This document shows positions 1 through 6,499 of a DNA stretch of 13,109 bases, piece after piece (positions within the stretch are counted from its first letter, which is position 1; each line of letters starts with the position of its first letter). A program made the position numbers and the translations under genes. The notes below the pieces were generated by a model. It was not told the origin of the DNA. It saw nothing but the letters and a program-made list of their open reading frames with translations, and made no database searches. Location: the NCBI GenBank assembly GCA_023457475.1, contig JAEWLO010000082.1, forward strand, positions 1 through 13,109, read 5' to 3'. This DNA is from Pseudomonadota bacterium. Lineage in GTDB: Bacteria; Pseudomonadota; Gammaproteobacteria; Xanthomonadales; Xanthomonadaceae.

Positions 1-1708
1 GGCATTGGCACTGGGCGACACGCGCGGGCTGACCGCGCGCGACTGGGATGATCTGCGTGCGCTGGGTCTGACACATCTGGTAGCGATCTCCGGTTTCCAT
101 GTGGGCGTGGTGGCAACGGCTGCCGCGTGGCTGGTCGGGTGGGGCTGGCGTCTGCTGCCGGGGTGGTGCCGGCGCTGTCCACGATCGGTGGCCATGGCGC
201 TGGCGGCGCTGGCGGGCGGGGCGCTCTACGCCGCCCTGGCCGGCTTTGCGCTGCCCACCGTACGCACCGCCCTGATGATCGGCGTGGTCGCCCTGGCCCA
301 CGCCGCGCGACGACCGGTCGGGGTGGGGCAGACGCTGGCGCTGGCCGCGTTCGCGGTCCTGCTGTTCGACCCGTTGTCGGTGCTCGCGCCCGGATTCTGG
401 CTCAGCTTTGGCGGCGTGCTTTGGCTGGTCTGGTGCCTGCCCGGTGCGAATGTGCACTGGCTGCGCACCTTCCTGGGCGCGCAGGGCGTGGCCATGCTGG
501 CGCTGCTGCCGCTCACGGTGGCGCTGTTCGGGCAGGCCTCCCGCGCTGGACCGCTGGTCAACCTGCTGGCCATTCCGTGGTGGAGCGGGGTGGTGGTGCC
601 GTTGGCGCTGCTGGGTACCGCAGCGGAGGCCGGCATGGACGGGGCTGGCCGCTGGCCGTGGCGACTCGCCTCCTGGTGTTTCGACCTCAGTTGGCGACTG
701 TTCGCACAGGTGGCGGAACAGCCGTGGGCCGTGTGGTGGCTGCCGCAGGCAGGCCGGACGGCGCTGGCCACGGCGGTGCTGGGTGTCTTCTGGCTGCTGC
801 TGCCACGCGGTGCCGGGGCCCGGCTGCCCGCGCTGGTGCTGTGTCTGCCGCTGCTGTGGCCGGCGCAGGCGCGGCCCGGCGATGGCGCGGTGGAGCTGAT
901 GGTGATCGATGTGGGGCAGGGGCTGTCGGTCTGGGTGCGCACCCGCCGCCACGCCGTGCTCTACGACCCGGGGCCGGCGGCCGACGGCGGCTTCGATGCC
1001 GGCGAGCGGGTGGTGGTGCCCACGCTGCACGCGCTCGGTCAGCCGCGCCTGGACCGACTGATGCTCAGCCACGCCGACCGCGACCACGCCGGGGGGCTGG
1101 CGGCCGTGCAGCGGGCGATGGGCGCGCCGTCCGTGCTGGCACCGCCCGGTGCACCGACAACGGACGCCGCGGCATGCCATGCCGGACAGCGCTGGCACTG
1201 GGACGGCGTGGACTTCGAGGTGTTGCATCCGGCCCCGACGTCGATCTATGCAGGCAATGCCAGCAGCTGCGTGCTGCGCATCGCCACGCCCCACGGCGCG
1301 GTGCTGCTGGCCGGCGACATCGGCCAGCGCGAGGAGGCGCGGCTGCTGCAGACACACCGGGCCGTGCTGCCTGCGCTCGCCGTGGTGGTACCGCACCACG
1401 GCAGTGCCAGTTCCTCCAGCGCCGCGTGGGTGGAGGCGGTCGCCCCCCGATTGGCCCTGGTCTCGGCGGGCCACGGCAACCGCTTCCGTCACCCGCGGCC
1501 GGACGTGGTGGCCCGCTGGCGGGCGGTGCACGCCGAGGTCCTGAACACCGCCGACAGCGGGGCGCTGCGCCTCTGGCTCGGCCCCGGCGGCCTGGAGGTC
1601 CGTGAACAGCGGGTTTTCGAACGCCGTTGGTGGGATGCCGCGGAGCGGGCGCGGTCGGCTGCTATCCTATCGGCCAGCAAACAGGCGGCCGATGGGCCGG
1701 AGGGTTGA
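1..1708 (+). CDS. comEC: ComEC/Rec2-type DNA uptake channel protein, 5' end outside window
   Basis: Inner-membrane channel protein for uptake of single-stranded DNA during natural transformation. The reading frame is open to the left edge, so the N-terminal part is missing; about 568 residues remain of a family usually 700-800 long. Numbering from the TTG at position 5, the competence domain comes first with its HLVAISGFHVG signature (about residues 24-34) and several hydrophobic membrane segments to about residue 290. A metallo-beta-lactamase-like domain follows: VIDVGQG (300-306), the metal-binding SHADRDHAGG stretch (H356, D358, D360, H361), LLAGDIG (434-440) and VPHHGS (462-467). These residues are intact, so the putative nuclease domain looks functional. 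The stop codon overlaps the ribosome binding site of the next gene. It heads the ExbB-ExbD-MsbA-LpxK-KdsB cluster, an arrangement also known in other gammaproteobacteria. Whether the organism is transformable cannot be read from this. Confidence 0.95.
   Translation, partial: ALALGDTRGLTARDWDDLRALGLTHLVAISGFHVGVVATAAAWLVGWGWRLLPGWCRRCPRSVAMALAALAGGALYAALAGFALPTVRTALMIGVVALAHAARRPVGVGQTLALAAFAVLLFDPLSVLAPGFWLSFGGVLWLVWCLPGANVHWLRTFLGAQGVAMLALLPLTVALFGQASRAGPLVNLLAIPWWSGVVVPLALLGTAAEAGMDGAGRWPWRLASWCFDLSWRLFAQVAEQPWAVWWLPQAGRTALATAVLGVFWLLLPRGAGARLPALVLCLPLLWPAQARPGDGAVELMVIDVGQGLSVWVRTRRHAVLYDPGPAADGGFDAGERVVVPTLHALGQPRLDRLMLSHADRDHAGGLAAVQRAMGAPSVLAPPGAPTTDAAACHAGQRWHWDGVDFEVLHPAPTSIYAGNASSCVLRIATPHGAVLLAGDIGQREEARLLQTHRAVLPALAVVVPHHGSASSSSAAWVEAVAPRLALVSAGHGNRFRHPRPDVVARWRAVHAEVLNTADSGALRLWLGPGGLEVREQRVFERRWWDAAERARSAAILSASKQAADGPEG
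1699..1704 (+). promoter_or_regulatory. Ribosome binding site fixing the GTG start of exbB
   Basis: GGAGGG lies 7 nt before the GTG at 1712 and overlaps the end of comEC (stop at 1706-1708). It supports the GTG as the true start, gives an N-terminus typical of the ExbB/TolQ family, and suggests translational coupling to comEC. Confidence 0.75.
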
Positions 1709-1711
1709 AAC

Positions 1712-2386
1712 GTGTGGGAACTGGTCAAGGCCGGTGGCTGGCCGATGGTGCCGCTGCTGCTGTTGGGCGTACTGGCTTTGGCGATTGTCCTGGAGCGTTT
1801 CTGGACCTTGCGGCGTAACGAGGTCCTGCCCCCGGGACTGGGCCAGGAAGTCCGCAACTGGGCGGCGCGTGGCAAGCTCGACCCCAGCCACATCCAGTCG
1901 CTGCGTGCCAACTCGCCGCTGGGCGCGCTGCTGGCCGTGGCCCTTGAAGCCCGCAACCGGCCGCGTGACCAGATCCGCGAGCGCATCGAAGATGCCGGTC
2001 GTCACCTGGTGCATCGCATGGAGCGCTTCCTGAACGCACTGGGCACGATCGCCTCGGCCGGCCCGCTGCTGGGGCTGCTCGGTACCGTGGTCGGCATGAT
2101 CCAGATGTTCCTCGGCATCCTCGACCATGGCGTGGGCGACGTGAACCAGCTGGCCGGCGGTATTGGCAAGGCGCTGGTCTGCACCGCCACCGGCATGATC
2201 GTGGCTATCCCCGCGCTGATGTTCCATCGCTACTTCAAGGGGCGCATCGGCGGTTACGTGATCGAGATGGAAATGGAAGCCAGCGCGCTGCTGGATGCGC
2301 TGGATGGCCGCCCGGGGGTGATGAACCCCGCCGCCAAACCGGCCCCGGCTGCGGCTGCGTCCACGCCCGTGACGGCCAAGGGCTGA
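1712..2386 (+). CDS. exbB: MotA/TolQ/ExbB family proton channel protein
   Basis: Inner-membrane subunit that with an ExbD/TolR partner forms a proton-motive-force-driven channel energising envelope proteins. The 224-residue product has three predicted membrane segments at about 11-28, 107-135 and 148-172, with a cytoplasmic loop between the first and second, as in the family. The second segment carries LLGLLGTVVGMI (119-130) and the third ALVCTATGMIVAIPAL (154-169), the family's conserved channel helices. The start is GTG, supported by GGAGGG upstream. An Ala/Pro-rich tail (about 206-224) is unremarkable. The ExbD partner follows after 3 bp. No tonB, tolA or tolB is in the window, so whether it serves TonB or another client is open. 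The position between comEC and msbA/lpxK is a recurrent gammaproteobacterial arrangement. Confidence 0.93.
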   Translation: MWELVKAGGWPMVPLLLLGVLALAIVLERFWTLRRNEVLPPGLGQEVRNWAARGKLDPSHIQSLRANSPLGALLAVALEARNRPRDQIRERIEDAGRHLVHRMERFLNALGTIASAGPLLGLLGTVVGMIQMFLGILDHGVGDVNQLAGGIGKALVCTATGMIVAIPALMFHRYFKGRIGGYVIEMEMEASALLDALDGRPGVMNPAAKPAPAAAASTPVTAKG

Positions 2387-2389
2387 CGG

Positions 2390-2818
2390 ATGCGTATCCG
2401 CAACGACCGGGTACAGGACGAACCGCATATCGATCTGGTGCCCCTGATCGATGTCATCCTCGTGCTGATCATCTTCTTCGTGGTGACCACGACTTTCGAC
2501 GCGCGCTCGACCCTGCAGGTGCAGCTGCCCACCGCCAGCCAGCAGGACAACAGCGAGCCGCCGCGTGCGCTGAGCGTGCTGGTGAACGCCGAAGGCCGGT
2601 ACTTCATCAACGACCAGGAGGTGCTGCGCACCGACGTGGAGTCGGTGAAGCAGATCATTGCCTCGGTGGCCGGTGACGACCGCGAGCAGACCGTACTGCT
2701 GCGCGCCGACGCCCGCACCCCGTACCAGGCCGTGGTCACCGCCCAGGATGCCCTGGGCCAGCTCGGTTTCCGCCGCATCGCCATCGCTACCGCGCCGGAG
2801 GTGCGTTCCCATGAGTAA
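2390..2818 (+). CDS. exbD: ExbD/TolR family biopolymer transport protein
   Basis: Single-span inner-membrane partner of the preceding ExbB-like protein. The 142-residue product has a short cytoplasmic N-terminus, one membrane helix at about 17-34 and a periplasmic domain. The helix holds the family's essential proton-carrying aspartate at D21 in the PLIDVILVLIIFF context. The periplasmic part (about 40-142) includes the usual conserved VLLRADARTPY stretch (102-112). ATG at 2390 starts 3 bp after the exbB stop and the 3' end overlaps msbA by 8 bp, so the trio is very likely cotranslated. The family cannot be divided into ExbD or TolR function from sequence alone; ExbD is the usual label for this locus. 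Confidence 0.93.
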   Translation: MRIRNDRVQDEPHIDLVPLIDVILVLIIFFVVTTTFDARSTLQVQLPTASQQDNSEPPRALSVLVNAEGRYFINDQEVLRTDVESVKQIIASVAGDDREQTVLLRADARTPYQAVVTAQDALGQLGFRRIAIATAPEVRSHE

Positions 2819-4559
2819 ACAACACGCGCCGGTCTGGCCGATCTACAAGCGCCTGCTCGGCTACACCCGGGCCTACTGGGTGTTCATGGTGGCTGCGGTC
2901 ATCGCGATGGTGGTTGAAGCGCTGGCCGGTTATCACTTCACCAAGCTGATGGACCCTCTGGTCAACCGCGGCTTCGTCAATCCCGAACCGCGCATGGCGG
3001 TGATCCTGCCGCTGACCATCCTCGGCCTGTTCCTGATGCGCAGCCTTGCGACCCTGGTCAGCGACTACGCGTTGGCCCGCACCGGCCGCAGCGTGGTGCG
3101 CGACCTGCGCGAGCAGGTGCTGTCCAAGTACCTGCACCTGCCGTCGTCGCACTTCGACACCGAAGCGACTCCGGTGATGGTCAGCCGCCTGAACTACGAC
3201 ACCGAACAGGTCACCCAGGCCAGCGCGGATGCGCTCAAGACCCTGGTGGCCGACACCCTGACCATCATCGCCATGCTGGTGGTGATGCTGCAGATGAGCG
3301 TCAAGGTCACCGTGGCCATGCTGGTGGTGGTACCACTGATCGGTGTCATCGTGTCCTTCGTGGGCAAGCGCTACCGGCGTATCAGCCGCGGCATCCAGGA
3401 CGGCATGGGCAGCATGGCGCAGACCGCCGAGCAGTCGCTGGCCGCGCAGCAGGAAGTGAAGGTGCACGGCACCCAGGCACACGAGATCTCGCGCTACGCC
3501 AGGCTGGCCAACCGCATGCTCGGCCTGAACATGAAGGTGGAAACCACCCGCGCGCTGGCCTCCAGCACGGTGCAGTTCCTGGCCGCGCTGGCGCTGGCGG
3601 TGATCGTGTGGGTGTCCACCCGCGAGGCGCTGGCCGGTCGCCTGAATGCCGGCCAGTTCATGGGCCTGATGACCTCGATGATGGCCATCATTCCGTCGCT
3701 GCGGCGCCTGACCAGCGTGCAGACCTCGATCTCGCGCGGCGTGGCCGCCGCCGAACGCCTGTTTGCGATCATCGACCTGCCGGTCGAGCGCGACGAGGGC
3801 GTCCAGCGCATCGGCCGCGCTCGCGGCGAGCTGGCGTTCGAGCACGTCATGCTGCGCTATCGCGAGGACACCGGCATCGCACTGGACGACATCAGCTTTG
3901 TCGCCAAGCCCGGCACCGTGACCGCGATCGTCGGCCGCTCCGGCAGCGGCAAGACCAGCCTGATCCGCCTGGTGCCACGCTTCTACGAACCCAGCGGTGG
4001 CCGCATCACCCTGGATGGCGTGTCGCTGGACGACTACCCGCTGGCCGACCTGCGCCGGCAGGTGGCGATGGTCGGCCAGAAGGTGATGCTGTTCGACGAC
4101 ACCGTGGGGTCGAACATCGCCTATGGCATGGACGCGACCGATGAGCAGATCCGCGCGGCCGCCGAGGCGGCGAACGCGTGGGAGTTCATCGAACGCATGC
4201 CGCAGCAGCTGCAGACCCCGGTCGGCGAGAACGGGGCGCTGCTGTCAGGTGGGCAGCGCCAGCGCCTGGCGATCGCGCGGGCCATCCTCCGCGACGCGCC
4301 GGTGCTGATCCTGGACGAAGCCACCGCCGCGCTGGACAACGAGTCCGAACGCCTGGTGCAGGACGCGCTGCAGCGCCTGATGCCGGAGCGCACCACCCTG
4401 GTGATCGCGCACCGCCTGTCCACCATCGAACACGCCGACCAGGTGCTGGTGATGGACCACGGCCGTATCGTGGAGCGGGGCACCCACGCTGAACTGCTGG
4501 CGATGGGTGGACTGTACGAGCACCTGCACAGCATGCAGTTCCGCGAAAGGCAGTCCTGA
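2811..4559 (+). CDS. msbA: Lipid A export ATP-binding/permease protein MsbA
   Basis: ABC exporter that flips core-lipid A across the inner membrane. Starting at ATG 2811, the product is 582 residues, the same length as E. coli MsbA. An N-terminal six-helix transmembrane domain (about 20-320) is followed by the nucleotide-binding domain with Walker A GRSGSGKTS (375-383), the ABC signature LSGGQ (478-482), Walker B VLILDE with D502 and E503, and the H-loop His534. All catalytic motifs are intact. A start at 2658 in the same frame exists, but its extra 51 residues lie over exbD and look like shadow sequence; ATG 2811 overlaps exbD by 8 bp in the usual operon manner. The stop TGA overlaps the lpxK ATG by one base. 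Neighbouring lpxK and kdsB make the substrate's precursor, which supports lipid A rather than drug export. Confidence 0.96.
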   Translation: MSKQHAPVWPIYKRLLGYTRAYWVFMVAAVIAMVVEALAGYHFTKLMDPLVNRGFVNPEPRMAVILPLTILGLFLMRSLATLVSDYALARTGRSVVRDLREQVLSKYLHLPSSHFDTEATPVMVSRLNYDTEQVTQASADALKTLVADTLTIIAMLVVMLQMSVKVTVAMLVVVPLIGVIVSFVGKRYRRISRGIQDGMGSMAQTAEQSLAAQQEVKVHGTQAHEISRYARLANRMLGLNMKVETTRALASSTVQFLAALALAVIVWVSTREALAGRLNAGQFMGLMTSMMAIIPSLRRLTSVQTSISRGVAAAERLFAIIDLPVERDEGVQRIGRARGELAFEHVMLRYREDTGIALDDISFVAKPGTVTAIVGRSGSGKTSLIRLVPRFYEPSGGRITLDGVSLDDYPLADLRRQVAMVGQKVMLFDDTVGSNIAYGMDATDEQIRAAAEAANAWEFIERMPQQLQTPVGENGALLSGGQRQRLAIARAILRDAPVLILDEATAALDNESERLVQDALQRLMPERTTLVIAHRLSTIEHADQVLVMDHGRIVERGTHAELLAMGGLYEHLHSMQFRERQS

Positions 4560-5581
4560 TGGCCGCCAAGGGCACACAGACGCCGTCGTACTGGTACGAC
4601 GGCAGCACCGTCCCCTTCGGCATGCGCCTGCTGGCCCCGCTGTTCGGGGGCGTGGCGGCCCTGCGCCGCCGCCTGTACCGGCGTCGCTGGCTGAAGACCA
4701 TCGCACTGCCGGTGCCGGTCATCGTGGTGGGTAACATCACCGCAGGTGGCACCGGCAAGACCCCGCTCACCATCGCCCTGGTCAACCGCCTGCGCGAGGC
4801 CGGCTGGAAGCCCGGCGTGGCCAGCCGGGGCTACGGCCGCGAACAGGCGAATGAGGCACGCTGGGTGGAGGCGACGACGCCGACCCCGCTCGGCGGCGAC
4901 GAGCCGGTGCTGATTGCGTTCAAGACCGGTGTGCCGGTGCGGGTGGATGCCGACCGCGTGGCGGCCGGCCGTGCGTTGATCGAAGCGGGCTGCGACATCA
5001 TCGTCTGCGACGACGGTCTGCAGCACTACCGGCTGGCGCGCGACATCGAGATCGAGGTGGTCGACGCCCAGCGTCGCTATGGCAACGGGCGACTGATGCC
5101 GGCGGGTCCGCTGCGCGAACCGGTTGCGCGCGCACAGGAGTGCGACTTCCGCGTGGTCAACCTGGGCCAGGCCAGTGCCGATCCCGCGGCGATGAGCGCC
5201 TGCGGCTTCGGCGAGTGGGCCATGCAGCTGCATATCGACAGCGCGTTGCCGCTCACCGGTGGCCGCGCACGTGCGCTCTCGCATTTCAGCGGCCAGCGCG
5301 TGCATGCGGTAGCGGGTATCGCCCACCCGCAACGGTTCTTCGACATGCTGCGTGTGCATGGCATCGGCGTGGTGCCGCATGCCTTTGCCGACCACCATGC
5401 CTATCAGCCGGCCGACCTGCGTTTCGGCAGTGAACTGCCGGTGCTCATGACTGAAAAAGACGCGGTGAAGTGCAAGCCGTTCGCGACGGAATGGCATTTC
5501 TCGGTGCCGCTCTCGGCCGATCTGCCGGCCGCGTTCTGGATCAGCCTGCTGGATCGCGTCGACAAACTGGGTAAACGCTGA
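4559..5581 (+). CDS. lpxK: Tetraacyldisaccharide 4'-kinase LpxK
   Basis: Phosphorylates the 4' position of the lipid A disaccharide precursor to make lipid IV-A at the inner membrane, a late step of the Raetz pathway. The 340-residue product is close to the E. coli length of 328. A hydrophobic, basic N-terminal helix (about 18-45) fits membrane association. The Walker A loop is GNITAGGTGKTP (58-69), the LpxK-specific form. Further family hallmarks are SRGYGR (89-94), GDEP (113-116) and the DDGLQHYRLARD stretch (151-162). The ATG shares its A with the msbA stop codon (TGATG), indicating translational coupling. The gap to kdsB is 45 bp, with no room for the small Trm112-like gene found between lpxK and kdsB in some other gammaproteobacteria. 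Confidence 0.96.
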   Translation: MAAKGTQTPSYWYDGSTVPFGMRLLAPLFGGVAALRRRLYRRRWLKTIALPVPVIVVGNITAGGTGKTPLTIALVNRLREAGWKPGVASRGYGREQANEARWVEATTPTPLGGDEPVLIAFKTGVPVRVDADRVAAGRALIEAGCDIIVCDDGLQHYRLARDIEIEVVDAQRRYGNGRLMPAGPLREPVARAQECDFRVVNLGQASADPAAMSACGFGEWAMQLHIDSALPLTGGRARALSHFSGQRVHAVAGIAHPQRFFDMLRVHGIGVVPHAFADHHAYQPADLRFGSELPVLMTEKDAVKCKPFATEWHFSVPLSADLPAAFWISLLDRVDKLGKR

Positions 5582-5626
5582 GCCTGCGTCGCATCCGTTC
5601 CCCCGCATCATCGCCGAGAGTTCCAC

Positions 5627-6400
5627 ATGAGCCAGTCCGTCGATTTCGTTGTCGCCATTCCCGCGCGCTATGCCGCCTCCCGGCTGCCGGGCAAACCGCT
5701 GCGCCTGATCGGCGGCACGCCGCTGGTGCTGCGCGTGGCCGAGCGGGCGCTGAAGGCCGGTGCGCGTGAAGTGTGGGTGGCGACCGACGACGACCGCATC
5801 GTCCAGGCGCTGGACGGCCTGGCGGGCGTGCGCGTGGCGATGACCGCCGCCACTCATGCGTCGGGCACCGACCGTCTGGCCGAGTGCGCACAGCAGGCCG
5901 GCTGGTCCGACGACACGCTGGTGGTGAATCTGCAGGGCGATGAGCCGTTCGCGCCGCCGGAAGGCATCCGCGCGGTGGCCGAGGCGCTGGTCTACAGCGG
6001 CGCGCACATGGCCACGCTGGCCACGCCGGTCGAGGATGCCCAGACCCTGTTCGACCCGAACGTGGTCAAAGTGGTTCGGCAGCAGAACCTGGATGCCCTG
6101 TATTTCAGCCGCGCCCCGATTCCGTGGCACCGCGACGCGTTCGCGCGCAGTCGCGATACCCTGTCCGGGCCGCACTGGTTGCGCCACATCGGCATCTACG
6201 CCTACCGGGCCGGCTTCCTGCGTCAGTTCGCGGCGCTGCCGCCGGGCACGCTGGAGCAGCTGGAATCCCTGGAGCAGCTGCGGGTGCTGGAGGCGGGCTA
6301 TCGGCTCACGGTGGCCTTGTCGCCGGCCGCGTTCCCGCCGGGTATCGACACCCCGGAAGACGTGGAGCGTGCCGAGGCCTGGCTGGCCGCGCAGGGCTGA
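5627..6400 (+). CDS. kdsB: 3-deoxy-manno-octulosonate cytidylyltransferase (CMP-Kdo synthetase)
   Basis: Cytoplasmic enzyme that activates Kdo with CTP to CMP-Kdo, the donor for attaching Kdo to lipid IV-A. The 257-residue product has the expected family length. Motifs in order are the nucleotide-binding IPARYAASRLPGKPL (11-25), ATDDDRI (52-58), SGTDRLAE (79-86), NLQGDEP with metal-binding acidic residues (101-107), HIGIYAYR, and the LEQLESLEQLRVLE stretch near the C-terminus. A modest GAGAG ribosome site (5616-5620) precedes the ATG by 6 nt. It ends the envelope cluster; the next gene has its own promoter signals. No motif is missing. Confidence 0.96.
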   Translation: MSQSVDFVVAIPARYAASRLPGKPLRLIGGTPLVLRVAERALKAGAREVWVATDDDRIVQALDGLAGVRVAMTAATHASGTDRLAECAQQAGWSDDTLVVNLQGDEPFAPPEGIRAVAEALVYSGAHMATLATPVEDAQTLFDPNVVKVVRQQNLDALYFSRAPIPWHRDAFARSRDTLSGPHWLRHIGIYAYRAGFLRQFAALPPGTLEQLESLEQLRVLEAGYRLTVALSPAAFPPGIDTPEDVERAEAWLAAQG

Positions 6401-6443
6401 CGGTCGACGCTGACCGGTGGGCACCCCGGGCGGACCGACCGTC
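6399..6443. repeat. Inverted repeat between kdsB and the sigma-54-like promoter
   Basis: GACGGTCG at 6399-6406 is exactly complementary to CGACCGTC at 6436-6443, with 29 bases between. A smaller CCGG...CCGG hairpin with one mismatch lies inside. No T-run follows, so an intrinsic terminator is unlikely. The centre is about 60 bp upstream of the start predicted from the -24/-12 element, so it could be an activator operator, or a 3' structure stabilising the kdsB message. The repeat is seen; any role is inferred. Confidence 0.4.
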
Positions 6444-6456
6444 CACATATTGACGT

Positions 6457-6473
6457 TGGCACGACGGTTGCAT
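6457..6473 (+). promoter_or_regulatory. Sigma-54 (RpoN) -24/-12 promoter, consensus match
   Basis: The sequence TGGCACGACGGTTGCAT matches the published sigma-54 consensus TGGCACG-N4-TTGCW at every defined position. The GG is at 6458-6459 and the GC at 6470-6471, the required spacing. The predicted start is near 6483, about 17 nt before the ATG of the NHL gene. It lies between genes, on the right strand, ahead of the NHL-uvrC-pgsA unit. No binding protein or expression data are available, so use in the cell is inferred. Confidence 0.7.
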
Positions 6474-6487
6474 GGCGCGGAGTCCGG

Positions 6488-6493
6488 CATAAT
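6488..6493 (+). promoter_or_regulatory. Possible -10 element giving a leaderless mRNA
   Basis: CATAAT ends 6 nt before the ATG at 6500. If it is a sigma-70 -10 box, transcription would start at or next to the A of the ATG. No convincing -35 is found at 16-18 bp: TTGACG at 6450 is 32 bp away. This is a weak alternative, or addition, to the sigma-54-like element. Confidence 0.25.
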
Positions 6494-6499
6494 CACGGC

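Noticed and set aside
127..1605. A 492-codon plus-strand frame overlapping comEC.
   Set aside because: Gly/Ala/Arg-rich low-complexity shadow; the comEC frame carries the DNA-uptake and metallo-beta-lactamase motifs.
2658..2810. An upstream start extending msbA by 51 residues.
   Set aside because: The extension overlaps the conserved exbD coding sequence and looks like shadow; ATG 2811 gives the standard 582-residue MsbA.
1667..3845. Two minus-strand open frames (381 and 352 codons) under exbB, exbD and msbA.
   Set aside because: Shadow frames of recognised genes, without motifs or ribosome sites.
6450..6455. TTGACG as a -35 for the NHL gene with CATAAT at 6488 as -10.
   Set aside because: The 32-bp spacing is far outside the 15-19 bp range for sigma-70.
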